Shown here: positions 36,604-45,052 of the stretch, in pieces
How positions within the stretch are numbered: position 1 is the stretch's first letter
How the letters are laid out: each line of letters starts with the position of its first letter
DNA from: Aerococcus urinae
GTDB lineage: Bacteria > Bacillota > Bacilli > Lactobacillales > Aerococcaceae
Assembly (NCBI RefSeq): GCF_001543175.1
Contig: NZ_CP014161.1
Span: 1,116,001-1,180,000, forward strand
DNA length: 64,000 nucleotides
Direction: 5' to 3'
The notes under the pieces: generated by a model
The model's input: the letters and a program-made list of their open reading frames with translations, nothing else
Database searches by the model: none
Told to the model about the DNA's origin: nothing
Made by a program: the position numbers and the translations under genes

Positions 36604-39135
36604 ATGACAGAAAATCAACGTCTACTCGACCAGTTTGTTCCTGACCACTATGACATCTATTTGGACATTAGCCGCCAAGATAAGCGTTTTAGTGGAACAA
36701 CCACCGTTAGTGGCCAAACTAAGGGTCAAGACATTGTGTTAAACCAAAAATATTTAACCACGGAAAAGGTCACTGTGGATGGGGAATTAGCTTCTTTTTC
36801 ACAAGATGACCAAGCAGAAACCTTAACTATTGCTAATGATAAGGAAGGTCAGGTAGAAGTCGCAGTGACCTACCACGCTAACCTCACCGACTCCATGATG
36901 GGAATTTATCCTTCTTATTATGAAGTGGACGGTGAAGAAAAACAGTTGGTCGGCACGCAGTTTGAGACTACGTTTGCCCGCCAGGCCTTTCCTTGTGTGG
37001 ATGAACCCGCTGCTAAGGCTACTTTTTCCTTAGCCATTAAATTTGACGAACAAGCAGGCGAAACGATTATCGCCAACCAACCCGAAGTCAAATGTGAAAA
37101 CGGCGTTCACTACTTCGAAGAAACCGTCCGCATGTCCAGCTACCTGATCGCCTTTGTCTTTGGCGACCTGCAAAAGAAAATTACCCATACTAAGTCCGGA
37201 GTTGAAATTGGTGTCTTTGCCACTAAGGCTCACGCTCCTAAGGAACTTGACTTTGCCTTAGACATCAGTAAACGGTCGATCGAATTCTTCGAAGAATTCT
37301 ACGACACCCCCTACCCGCTGGAACATTCCTACCAAGTTGGCCTACCGGACTTTTCTGCTGGAGCCATGGAAAACTGGGGGCTAGTAACCTACCGGGAAGC
37401 CTATCTCTTAATCGATCCGGATAACGCCTCCCTACCAACCAAACAATTAGTGGCTACCGTGATCGCCCACGAACTCGCCCACCAATGGTTCGGTAACTTA
37501 GTCACCATGAACTGGTGGGACGACTTATGGTTGAATGAATCTTTTGCCAATATGATGGAATATGCGGCTATCGATGCCCTTGAACCAGAGTGGAAGGTCT
37601 GGGAACTCTTCCAAACTTCCGATGTGCCTGCTGCTTTGGAACGTGATGCAACAGATGGCGTCCAATCGGTCCATGTTATGGTCAACGATCCAGCCGAAAT
37701 CGACTCCATCTTCGACCCGGCCATTGTCTATGCCAAAGGAGCCCGTCTCTTAGTCATGGTGCGTTCCTTATTAGGTGACGACGACCTTCGTAAGGGGCTC
37801 AAGGCTTACTTTGAAAAACACCAATACGGTAATGCCAAGGGCCAAGACCTCTGGTATGCTCTATCACAAGCTTCTGGCTTAGATATTGGGGCAATTATGG
37901 ATTCTTGGTTAGAACAACCTGGCTATCCAGTGGTATCCGCTAAGTTAGTGGACGGCGATTTAGTCTTAAGCCAAGAACAATTCTTTATTGGCCAAGGCCA
38001 AGACCAAGGACGTCTCTGGCAAATTCCACTCCAAGCCAACAACGACCAAGTGCCAGAAATCATGACCGAGTCAGAAATCACAGTTTCAAACTTCAAAAAA
38101 GGCGACCAAGCCTTAAGACTCAATGTCGGAAATAACTCTCACTTTATCGTTGATTACGATGAAGAACTCTTAAAGGACATCATTGATGAATTAGACCAAT
38201 TAACCGCTATCGATCAACTCCAAGTCTTACAAGACTTAAACCTCTTAGCTAAGGGTGGTCGCTTATCCTACGCGAAAATTATTCCTTTATTGGACAAATT
38301 AGCTAAGGCTGAATCAGCCATTGTCCATGAAAAGATTGCTGCAATCTTATCAGTATTAAAAGACTTTGCCCGTCCAAAGAGTGAAGAAGAAGCAGCCATT
38401 AAGGAATATATCCGCTCACTCTACCATGACCAAGTTGAAAAGCTAGGCGTAGAAGCTTGGGTAGGCGAAAGTCTGGATGACGAATTGAGTCGTCCAACGA
38501 TTTTGGCCGCTTCTCTCTATGCTGAAGACAAGATGGTCATTGAGGGCCTCCATGAACTTTACTTAAACTCTGGTGGTGGAGAAAACAAGGAAAAACTACC
38601 CGCTGACCGTCGTGCCCTGCTCTTGAAGAATGAAGTGGTTAACTACGGTTCTGATGACCTCTGCCAAGACTACCTCACCGCCTACCAAAAATCAGCTAAT
38701 CCAAGTCTCAAGGCTGACCTCCGTCAAGCTCTGACTGCTTCTAAGGATGAAACCTTCTTAGACCAAATCGTGGGCCACTTCCAAGAAACCAATGTGATTA
38801 AGCCCCAAGACTTACGGGCTTGGTATCGTGGCGTCTTAGCTAACCCAGCTGGAGAAGAAAAAGCCTGGAACTGGCTACGGAATAACTGGGACTGGTTAGA
38901 AGCCAAAGTCGGTGGCGATATGGAATTTGCCACCTACATCACGGTTACCGCAGGCGTCTTTAATACTGAAGAACGCCTAGAAGAATTCAAGGACTTCTTC
39001 GAAGAAAAAGTCGATGTCCCTGGACTAGGACGTGAAATCCGCATGGATATCAAGGTCATTGAAGGCCGGGTAGACTTCATCAAGAAGGAAAAAGATGCTG
39101 TTTTAAGCAGTGTCGAAACCGCAAATAATAAATAA
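36604..39135 (+). CDS. pepN: Aminopeptidase N (M1 family)
   Basis: A cytoplasmic zinc aminopeptidase with broad specificity for N-terminal residues of peptides. The exopeptidase motif GAMENWG (near residue 257) and the zinc motif HELAHQWFGNLVTMNWWDDLWLNE, split as HExxH plus downstream Glu (near residues 290-315), are present. The 843-aa length and absence of a signal peptide match PepN of lactic acid bacteria. GGGGAGG lies upstream of the ATG. It has its own promoter and terminator, so it is monocistronic. Confidence 0.97.
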   Translation: MTENQRLLDQFVPDHYDIYLDISRQDKRFSGTTTVSGQTKGQDIVLNQKYLTTEKVTVDGELASFSQDDQAETLTIANDKEGQVEVAVTYHANLTDSMMGIYPSYYEVDGEEKQLVGTQFETTFARQAFPCVDEPAAKATFSLAIKFDEQAGETIIANQPEVKCENGVHYFEETVRMSSYLIAFVFGDLQKKITHTKSGVEIGVFATKAHAPKELDFALDISKRSIEFFEEFYDTPYPLEHSYQVGLPDFSAGAMENWGLVTYREAYLLIDPDNASLPTKQLVATVIAHELAHQWFGNLVTMNWWDDLWLNESFANMMEYAAIDALEPEWKVWELFQTSDVPAALERDATDGVQSVHVMVNDPAEIDSIFDPAIVYAKGARLLVMVRSLLGDDDLRKGLKAYFEKHQYGNAKGQDLWYALSQASGLDIGAIMDSWLEQPGYPVVSAKLVDGDLVLSQEQFFIGQGQDQGRLWQIPLQANNDQVPEIMTESEITVSNFKKGDQALRLNVGNNSHFIVDYDEELLKDIIDELDQLTAIDQLQVLQDLNLLAKGGRLSYAKIIPLLDKLAKAESAIVHEKIAAILSVLKDFARPKSEEEAAIKEYIRSLYHDQVEKLGVEAWVGESLDDELSRPTILAASLYAEDKMVIEGLHELYLNSGGGENKEKLPADRRALLLKNEVVNYGSDDLCQDYLTAYQKSANPSLKADLRQALTASKDETFLDQIVGHFQETNVIKPQDLRAWYRGVLANPAGEEKAWNWLRNNWDWLEAKVGGDMEFATYITVTAGVFNTEERLEEFKDFFEEKVDVPGLGREIRMDIKVIEGRVDFIKKEKDAVLSSVETANNK

Positions 39136-39176
39136 CAAAATAAAATAAGTCTGCCAGCCAGCATGGACTGAAGAAT

Positions 39177-39212
39177 AAAAGCAGAGCATTGAAAGGTGCT
39201 TCTGCTTTTTTC
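39177..39212 (+). terminator. Terminator of pepN
   Basis: AAAGCAGAGCA, a loop, TGCTTCTGCTTTTTT forms a strong hairpin with T tract about 40 bp past the stop. Confidence 0.85.
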
Positions 39213-39262
39213 TTAGCTAAAATATTCAAAGGATCAAAGAAATAGCATATTAACCATATGAT

Positions 39263-39313
39263 TTGACAAGTATACTTGGCATGTTATCATAAAGGTGCGC
39301 CAAGTGTACTTGG
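39263..39313 (+). promoter_or_regulatory. Promoter with two operator-like palindromes
   Basis: TTGACA (39263-39268) and TATCAT (39285-39290) are 16 bp apart. The palindrome CAAGTATACTTG (39268-39279) lies between them and CCAAGTGTACTTGG (39300-39313) lies just after. Both share AAGT-TACTTGG. They are probably bound by the XRE regulator encoded in this operon, giving autoregulation. Confidence 0.65.
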
Positions 39314-39331
39314 CAAGAAAGGTGGAAAAAT

Positions 39332-39658
39332 ATGAAGGAAGAAGAAAAAGAACGCATTCTAGCTAAATATCGCTCAGACAATCAGGATGAATATCAGCAA
39401 CACCTGATTAAGAAAGCCGACGACTATGGTTTCGCCGCTATGTGCGTGGTAGCCATTATTTTGATGGCCATCAAAGCCATTAACGGACAGAGCATTGCTG
39501 ATATTGAAGTCATCTTATTTACCTTTATATCGGTGAATTTCTATAAAAGGTATAAAATTAGTCAAGAAAAATCTGCCTTAATCCTCTTAATCTTTACCTC
39601 TGTACTAAATATTGCCTTTTTCTTACGCTTTATACATTTTAGCTTTGGGGCAGCCTAA
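39332..39658 (+). CDS. Small membrane protein paired with an XRE regulator
   Basis: A protein of 108 aa with an acidic/basic N-terminal cytoplasmic part (MKEEEKERILAKYRSDNQDE) and three hydrophobic segments. It resembles DUF6442-like proteins that sit next to small XRE regulators. AAAGGTGG precedes the ATG. The stop overlaps the start of the regulator (TAATG), so translation is coupled. The function is unknown; the pairing suggests a sensing or membrane-response module. Confidence 0.8.
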   Translation: MKEEEKERILAKYRSDNQDEYQQHLIKKADDYGFAAMCVVAIILMAIKAINGQSIADIEVILFTFISVNFYKRYKISQEKSALILLIFTSVLNIAFFLRFIHFSFGAA

Positions 39659-39879
39659 TGGATAAAGAATTAATCTTACACAACCGTCTCAAAGCCATCC
39701 GCAAAGAAAAAGGCCTGAGTCAGCAGGCCTTAGCCGACATGATCGGCGTCTCACGGAACTCGATTTCATCGATTGAAACTGGGCAATTCAACCCCACCGC
39801 TAAACTAGCCCTCATCCTGTGTATCGCTTTAGATTGTCAATTTGAGGACATGTTTTATTTTGAAGATGATCTTTCCTAA
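39658..39879 (+). CDS. Small XRE-family HTH regulator
   Basis: A 73-aa stand-alone Cro/C1-type helix-turn-helix protein: LKAIRKEKGLSQQALADMIG, then VSRNSISSIETGQFNPTA is the recognition helix region, and it ends LDCQFEDMFYFEDD. It has no sensor domain. It is coupled to the membrane protein upstream and likely binds the two palindromes in the promoter at 39263-39313. Confidence 0.9.
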   Translation: MDKELILHNRLKAIRKEKGLSQQALADMIGVSRNSISSIETGQFNPTAKLALILCIALDCQFEDMFYFEDDLS

Positions 39880-39881
39880 AG

Positions 39882-39913
39882 AAAAACGTCTAGTTTTAAA
39901 GCTAGACGTTTTT
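39882..39913. terminator. Bidirectional terminator
   Basis: AAAAACGTCTAG, loop TTTTAAAG, CTAGACGTTTTT is a perfect 12-bp stem between converging genes (XRE regulator and PPK2). Confidence 0.92.
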
Positions 39914-39923
39914 CGACTTTAAC

Positions 39924-40790
39924 TTATATCTCATTATTTCGTAATTGTTCAATGATTTGATTGGCCTTTTCTTGTTCTTCGTCTGAGAAAGTTGGATATT
40001 GCGGGTCGATTTTTTCAATGACATCAATTAAAGCTTCCGTCGCAACCTTCCGGGCTAACCAAGGATTGTCAGCGGTCAAAATGTACCAGGGCGCATAGTC
40101 ACACGCCGTGTTTTGTAACATCTTCTCAAAAACTTCCTGGTAGAGGTCCCACTTCTTGCGGTCTTCAATATCTGAGAAAGAAAATTCATGGTTCTTTTCT
40201 CGCTCTTCAATCCGTTCTAAGAGGCGTTCCCGCTGCTTGTCTTTGGACATATGGAAGAAGAATTTGACCACTGGAAAACCATTTTCACACAAGTATTTCT
40301 CAAACTGAAGAATTTGCTGGTAGCGCTTTTCGATGACTTGGGGATCATTACGAATTTCACTGGGTTGGTCGTCGGAATCCAGGGAATCATGAACTTGGGG
40401 AGCGATAATATCTTCATAGTAAGACCGGTTCAAAATCGCAATCGTCCCCCTTTCCGGCATCCCTTCATGCATGCGCCAGAGATAATCATGGGCAATTTCA
40501 TTATCTGAAGGTTGCTGGTAGGAAGTCACCTTGAGGGCCTGGGGCTGTAAGGTGGAGAAAATATAGCGGATCAATTCATCCTTACCGGCCGCGTCCAAAG
40601 CTTGGAGAGTCACTAAGAGCCCATGGGTCCCCTCTGCGGTCAAGCGGTCATGCCAGTCGACTAATTGAGGGACCAAATCTTCATAGATCTCCTCTTTTAA
40701 TTTATCGTCTTCCGCTTCACTCAAATAAGCCGTTTGAAAATCAGCCAGGCTGAAGTTACCGTCTGTCACTTTAAAATCTTTAAATTCCAT
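39924..40790 (-). CDS. Polyphosphate kinase 2 (PPK2) family protein
   Basis: A nucleotide kinase using polyphosphate as phosphate donor. The Walker A region is LQALDAAGKDELI near residue 65; the Walker B region is AILNRSYYEDII near residue 122. The lid region contains RLLERIEEREKNHEFSFSD. The 288-aa length fits a single-domain PPK2. Direction (NDP or NMP phosphorylation) cannot be told. AAAGGA lies upstream of the ATG and a strong cre-like site lies about 60 bp further upstream. Confidence 0.9.
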   Translation of the reverse strand: MEFKDFKVTDGNFSLADFQTAYLSEAEDDKLKEEIYEDLVPQLVDWHDRLTAEGTHGLLVTLQALDAAGKDELIRYIFSTLQPQALKVTSYQQPSDNEIAHDYLWRMHEGMPERGTIAILNRSYYEDIIAPQVHDSLDSDDQPSEIRNDPQVIEKRYQQILQFEKYLCENGFPVVKFFFHMSKDKQRERLLERIEEREKNHEFSFSDIEDRKKWDLYQEVFEKMLQNTACDYAPWYILTADNPWLARKVATEALIDVIEKIDPQYPTFSDEEQEKANQIIEQLRNNEI

Positions 40791-40846
40791 GGCAGATCTT
40801 GTCCTTTCTTTACTTATCCTAAGTATTAATTACTTTTAATTTAACA

Positions 40847-40860
40847 TGAAAACGTTTTTA
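40847..40860. promoter_or_regulatory. Candidate cre (CcpA) site upstream of the PPK2 gene
   Basis: TGAAAACGTTTTTA matches TGWAANCGNTNWCA at 13 of 14 positions and is nearly palindromic. Confidence 0.45.
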
Positions 40861-41067
40861 TAGTAAAAGAAAAGACTTAATAATACAATTTTAAAATATT
40901 TGCTTTTATTTTTCATCTAAAACACTCAAGTTAACACACAACATGTAGTGCTTAAATAGTTTTCATGTACTACATATTGACTTATTTAAATTAAGTGATA
41001 AACTATTACTAAGAAAAAACACAAAAATATTTTATTACATCTTAAATAAGATAAGGAGTAGTGAAAA

Positions 41068-41298
41068 ATGGGTAAAAATCAGCATGTAACACCAAAAGGA
41101 GAAAAATGGCAATTAAAAGGAGCAGGTAATGATCGTGCAACTAAAATGTTTGACACGCAAGCACAAGCAGCTGAATATGGAAGGAAAGTAGCCAAAAATC
41201 AAAAATCTGAATTGTTAATTCATGGAAGAAATGGGAGAATACGCTCAAAAGATTCCTACGGAAATGATCCTTTTCCGCCTAAAGACTATGAAAATTAA
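41068..41298 (+). CDS. DUF2188 domain protein
   Basis: A 76-aa basic protein beginning MGKNQHVTPKGEKWQLKGAG and carrying the DUF2188 pattern HVTP-G-WQ...A-KNQ-SELLIHGRNGRI. The function is not known; these proteins are small and cytoplasmic. GGAG lies upstream. A possible promoter TTGACT / TAAACT is near 40978-41005. It converges on the exonuclease gene with only 24 bp between stops. Confidence 0.85.
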   Translation: MGKNQHVTPKGEKWQLKGAGNDRATKMFDTQAQAAEYGRKVAKNQKSELLIHGRNGRIRSKDSYGNDPFPPKDYEN

Positions 41299-41322
41299 AT
41301 ATACTAGCAAAAATTTATTCCC

Positions 41323-41844
41323 CTAGAAATTTCCCTTACGGAATTCTTCCAAGATCAAGGCAGTGGCCCGAGAATCATTGAGACTATCGTGGGCCCGGTT
41401 TTGGATGCCGTAATAAGCTTTGACGGTAGTTAATTTATAATTTTGCGTGCGAATAGGACTGAGACGGGCCATCTCTAAAACATCCATATGGGGAAGCGAA
41501 CTCAGATCAATGCCAGTATTGGCTCTCAGCATAGGAATGTCAAATTTCTTACTATTATATCCAGCTAGGGGCAGGTCCTTAATAAAAGTCATAAAATCCT
41601 GGATTACCAGATCGATGGTTGGCGATAAATAAACATCTTCATCAGAAATCCCAGTCAACTGGGTAATCTTGGCTGGAATAGTACGCTCGGGATTGATTAA
41701 TTGGTCAAAAGCGCCAATCTCCTCACCTCCCTTAAAATGAACAGCTGAAATCTGAATAATCTTACTAGAAAAGCCTAGCCCCGTTGTCTCTAAATCAAAG
41801 GCAACATATTCACTGGGGACTTGGGAAAAAATATTATATGTCAT
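41323..41844 (-). CDS. DnaQ-like 3'-5' exonuclease
   Basis: A stand-alone DEDDh exonuclease (173 aa). Catalytic residues are visible as FDLETTGLG (first Asp and Glu, near residue 17), NSKKFDIPML (Asp), and HDSLNDSRAT (His and last Asp, near residue 155). It is shorter than full PolC or epsilon chains but normal for single-domain members. It may act in DNA repair or RNA processing. AAGGAG lies 11 nt upstream of the ATG. Confidence 0.9.
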   Translation of the reverse strand: MTYNIFSQVPSEYVAFDLETTGLGFSSKIIQISAVHFKGGEEIGAFDQLINPERTIPAKITQLTGISDEDVYLSPTIDLVIQDFMTFIKDLPLAGYNSKKFDIPMLRANTGIDLSSLPHMDVLEMARLSPIRTQNYKLTTVKAYYGIQNRAHDSLNDSRATALILEEFRKGNF

Positions 41845-41941
41845 TTACTGAAGATCTCCTTTTTAGACAATCTATTCATTAACTAAAGATGGTCTTCTTA
41901 GTGGTAAGTCTATAGTATGAAAAATTTTCCGACTTGAAAAG

Positions 41942-41978
41942 AAAAACCACCCTTCTCCTGAAATAGAGAAAGGTGGTT
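41942..41978 (-). terminator. Terminator of the PTS operon
   Basis: The minus strand reads AACCACCTTTCTC, loop, GAGAAGGGTGGTTTTTC, immediately after the IIC stop codon. Confidence 0.88.
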
Positions 41979-41982
41979 GGGC

Positions 41983-43257
41983 TTAAATTCCTATTAGTCT
42001 TAACAGGTAACCTAACAAGGGGCCATAGAAGGCATAGTCAGTTTCAGCTAAGACCCGCATGATTTGGGCATAGTCCCCGACCATTGGTAAGAGGAGGGCT
42101 TGACCAAAAATCAGGATCAAACCATTGGTAAAGGAAGCGGCAATGGCTCCCCGTCTCCCACCAGTGCTATTACCAAAGATAGCCGTGATGGCACCGGTAA
42201 AGAAGGTCGGAATCAAAGCTGGAAAGACTGGAATCGGATAACCAATCAAACCTAAGACAAAGACACCCAAGAAACCGGCTAATAAGCTCATCAGAAACCC
42301 AACAATTACACTCGTCGGATGGTTTGGAAAGAGTAGAGGCACGTCGAGTCCTGGAATGGCGTTTGGAATTAACTTAGCGGAAATGCCATGGAAGGCAGGC
42401 ACAATCTCAGCTAAAAGCATCCGCACACCAGTAATAATGACCGTAATCCACATCCCAAAAGTCAAACCATTAATTAAGCTAAAGGAGAAAATATCCTGCC
42501 CTTTAGAAACTTGATCAACCACAAAACTAGGCCCGGCTAAGAGGGAAAGTCCCAAGAATAGAGCCATCATCACTAAGGACAAGGCAATGGTCATCTCCCG
42601 CAAGAAGCCGAGTGACTTAGGAAATTGGATTTCTTCAATATCCCTGCTCCCTTTACCAACCACTTTTCCTAATAAGGCCCCAATCAAGAGACCGACTGAA
42701 GAGGAGTGAGCTAAGGTAAAGCCTTCCCCACCCTTGATGTTCTTCATAAAGGGATAAACATAGGCACAGGTTACGGTCAAGTAAATACCAAGAATAATAG
42801 CACCGATTAAAACAATGGCTGCGGTAGGCAGGCTGGTATTATATTTTAACAGGGCCGCAATTAAACCTGCATAGAAGAAAGACACATGGGCACTGAGGTG
42901 GACAAATTTCAAAGGCGTAAAACGAGCAATTAAAATATTAAGCACAAAACCCAAAGCAAAGATCAAGGCCATCTCGAAACCTACGCCTTCAAGTCCACCC
43001 ATAGCTTGGTCCAGACTAGGCACATCGACATTCAAATTAAAGATCTTAATAAACATGGGTTGGAGTGGCAGTAAGGCCATTCCTAGGAACTTCCCACCTT
43101 CGTTAATTAAGAGAAAACCAATCATGGCCTTAATCACAGAGGAAACAATCTTGTCGAAGGATTTCTTTTGAATCAGGAGCCCAATTAAGCAGACCAAACC
43201 GATAATAAAGACGGCCTGGGAAAATATGGTTTGAATGAAATAGAGTAATAGATTCAT
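41983..43257 (-). CDS. PTS ascorbate-type transporter subunit IIC
   Basis: The membrane channel of an ascorbate/galactitol (AG) superfamily PTS. The 424-aa polytopic protein has about ten membrane segments and UlaA-like features: NEGGKFLGMALLPLQPMF and the later PNHPTSVIVGFLMSLLAG and FFTGAITAIFGNSTGGRRGA. GAGGAGG precedes the ATG. The start overlaps the IIB stop by 4 nt (ATGA), so the operon is coupled. Substrate is unproven because no ascorbate catabolic genes lie nearby. Confidence 0.9.
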   Translation of the reverse strand: MNLLLYFIQTIFSQAVFIIGLVCLIGLLIQKKSFDKIVSSVIKAMIGFLLINEGGKFLGMALLPLQPMFIKIFNLNVDVPSLDQAMGGLEGVGFEMALIFALGFVLNILIARFTPLKFVHLSAHVSFFYAGLIAALLKYNTSLPTAAIVLIGAIILGIYLTVTCAYVYPFMKNIKGGEGFTLAHSSSVGLLIGALLGKVVGKGSRDIEEIQFPKSLGFLREMTIALSLVMMALFLGLSLLAGPSFVVDQVSKGQDIFSFSLINGLTFGMWITVIITGVRMLLAEIVPAFHGISAKLIPNAIPGLDVPLLFPNHPTSVIVGFLMSLLAGFLGVFVLGLIGYPIPVFPALIPTFFTGAITAIFGNSTGGRRGAIAASFTNGLILIFGQALLLPMVGDYAQIMRVLAETDYAFYGPLLGYLLRLIGI

Positions 43258-43538
43258 CGAACCGCCTCCTCTTCGCTAACTAAGCTTAAGATTTGGCTTC
43301 TTAAATAAGCTTGGTCTAACATATTATCCATGATAATTAAATGCTTAACTTGTCCCTCTAAACGTTCCGCAAAGGCTGAAGAGGTAATAATGACATCGTA
43401 GTCATAAGGATTGAGTGAAGAAATGTCAGCCGCTTCGACACTGCCTGCAATCCCTTCATCCGATAAAATATTTTGGGCGAAAACTTTTAACATTACGCTA
43501 GAACCTACTCCAGCACCACATACCGTTACAAATTTCAT
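43254..43538 (-). CDS. PTS ascorbate-type subunit IIB
   Basis: A 94-aa phosphocarrier. The phospho-accepting Cys is Cys8 in MKFVTVCGAGVGSSVMLK, the P-loop-like signature of SgaB/UlaB-type IIB. It passes phosphate from IIA to the sugar. It overlaps both IIA and IIC by 4 nt. Confidence 0.9.
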   Translation of the reverse strand: MKFVTVCGAGVGSSVMLKVFAQNILSDEGIAGSVEAADISSLNPYDYDVIITSSAFAERLEGQVKHLIIMDNMLDQAYLRSQILSLVSEEEAVR

Positions 43539-43990
43539 AAGTCATATCCTCCTAAATCGTTTAAATCAGCTAAAATCGTTTCTTTATCGTTGGCTTGAAA
43601 CCACTTTTGCTTCAAGGCTTCCGACTGCAAGAGCTCAGCTAGCCGCATAAGGGCTTCAAGGTGTTTTTGGCTATCAGTCGCACTCAAGCACAGCATTAAA
43701 TGAACCGGATCATTACTAGGATGAGAAAAGACAATCGGTGTCTTGAAGGTCACCAGGCTAAAGCCCGTTGCTAAAGCCCCCTCTTCCGGACGAGCGTGGG
43801 GAAAAGCTATTCCCGGCGCAATCACAAAATAAGGTCCCTGCTTATGGTAGCGGTCAAGCATGGCTTGGGTGTAAGCCTGGGTGATTAAGTCACTTGCTTC
43901 TAACAAGTTGCCGCCAAACTGAATCGCTGCTTCCGGACTATCCAGTTCGACTTGCAGGGCTATGCGACTGGGTTGAATAAAATCTGCCAT
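43535..43990 (-). CDS. PTS subunit IIA (fructose/mannitol-ascorbate type)
   Basis: A cytoplasmic phosphocarrier of about 151 aa. The phospho-His sits in PGIAFPHARPEEGA (near residue 65), followed by GFSLVTFKTPIVF. The start MADFIQPS at 43990 has AAAGGAG upstream; the longer reading from 44017 would overlap that site. It is the first gene of the IIA-IIB-IIC operon and is preceded by a structured leader. Confidence 0.9.
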   Translation of the reverse strand: MADFIQPSRIALQVELDSPEAAIQFGGNLLEASDLITQAYTQAMLDRYHKQGPYFVIAPGIAFPHARPEEGALATGFSLVTFKTPIVFSHPSNDPVHLMLCLSATDSQKHLEALMRLAELLQSEALKQKWFQANDKETILADLNDLGGYDL

Positions 43991-44041
43991 GGACTCTTCT
44001 CCTTTACTAATGACCAAGATACTTCCGGATGAGAACAGAAA

Positions 44042-44139
44042 AAAGCCGCATAGAAAGGTTAAGGAGACTTGTGTGAAAACTCACAGTCTCACCTAACTGC
44101 CATCTATGCGGCTTCATTCTCTTCGATTACATCCGGCAT
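44042..44139 (-). promoter_or_regulatory. Structured leader of the PTS operon
   Basis: On the minus strand GAAGCCGCATAG pairs with CTATGCGGCTTTTTTC, enclosing GTTAGGTGAGACT / AAGTCTCCTTAAC and an inner GTGAGTTTTCAC stem. A T run follows, so it resembles a leader terminator about 50 bp before the IIA start. The outer sequences CCGGATG and CATCCGG can extend the stem. A short reading frame (MPDVIEENEAA) ends within the 5' arm. Confidence 0.6.
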
Positions 44140-44197
44140 AGACTCCTCTTCAATTGGGGGTACCAAAATAAAGCGAGTCTAACCGTACTTAGTTATC

Positions 44198-44245
44198 TCA
44201 CTTTATTCTATGCCAGCCTTGCCAAGAAATAAATACTAAAGTCAT
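44198..44245 (-). CDS. Possible 15-aa leader peptide upstream of the PTS operon
   Basis: ATG at 44245 is preceded by TAAGGAG at an ideal distance and encodes MTLVFISWQGWHRIK. Two Trp and several hydrophobic residues are present. A hairpin (AATAAAGTGAG / CTCGCTTTATT) begins at its stop. It could be a regulatory leader peptide; it might also be chance. Confidence 0.35.
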   Translation of the reverse strand: MTLVFISWQGWHRIK

Positions 44246-44559
44246 GATGTAATCTCCTTAATAATGTTTTGATTTACTGATAGTTTAGCCTGCCTAGGGC
44301 TTTCTGTCAACTTAGGAAAGGGGATCAACGGTGATCGGTTTTAGTGGTATTGTGATTTATTTTTAGGATTAGGTAAATTTTTACTGTTTTCGTGATGTTA
44401 CTGCAGAAGAAAAGCCCTTGTTGAGCTCTGTTGGTGGAGCTGGCAAGGGCTGAATTTGAAATTACAGAATACCGTAATGCTTTTTATTATATTAAATTCG
44501 ATTTATAAATAGCAATTATATATTATTAGTTATAACGAATATGTTATCTATAAATAAAA
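44246..44559. other. Intergenic region before the IS66 element
   Basis: No gene is seen. It should contain the promoter of the PTS operon on the minus strand. A hairpin-like GCCCTTG...CAAGGGC lies at about 44414-44451. Confidence 0.4.
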
Positions 44560-44644
44560 TCCCTTTTGTAAGCGTCAAATAGAAACACGGCTATAAAATG
44601 TAAGCCCTCCAAACTATACTTCTAATAGTTAGGAGGGTTTTTAT

Positions 44645-44995
44645 ATGATTATTAATATGGATGACCTTCACCATATTTACATTGCCTACGGCAAAACCGA
44701 TTTGAGGAAAGGAATTGATTCGCTAACAACTATTGTTCAGGAAGATTTTAAAATGGATCCGTTCAGTCAGTCATTATTTTTATTTTGTGGAAACCGCAAT
44801 GATCGTTTTAAAGCACTCTATTGGGATGGCAGTGGCTTTTGGTTATTCTACAAACGATTTGAAGATGGTAAGATGCAATGGCCTAAAAGCCATAGAGAAT
44901 TAAAACAGATTTCAAAGCAACAGTGGCAATGGCTACTTGAAGGTTTTTCTATCGAAAGTTCTGTGCGAAAAACACAAAAGAAAAAATTTTATTGA
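44645..44995 (+). CDS. tnpB: IS66 accessory protein TnpB
   Basis: A 116-aa IS66 Orf2-type protein required for IS66 transposition. Characteristic pattern is IAYGKTDLRKGIDSLT, then LFLFCGNRNDRFKALYWDGSGFWLFYKR. AGGAGG lies 8 nt upstream of the ATG. It is followed by the transposase gene with a 57-bp gap. Length is normal. Confidence 0.95.
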   Translation: MIINMDDLHHIYIAYGKTDLRKGIDSLTTIVQEDFKMDPFSQSLFLFCGNRNDRFKALYWDGSGFWLFYKRFEDGKMQWPKSHRELKQISKQQWQWLLEGFSIESSVRKTQKKKFY

Positions 44996-45052
44996 AATAC
45001 CCATCCTCTAAAACAATTGGTAAAATAAGAAAAACGAGTGAGGAGGATGACT

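Noticed and set aside
41983-43990. Calling the PTS genes ulaABC with certainty
   Set aside because: Family fits, but no ascorbate catabolic genes (ulaD-F or ulaG) are nearby, so the substrate is left open.
44104-44139. 11-codon frame MPDVIEENEAA as an annotated gene
   Set aside because: The AGGAG is only about 3 nt from the ATG and the frame lies in a hairpin arm; kept only as part of the leader finding.
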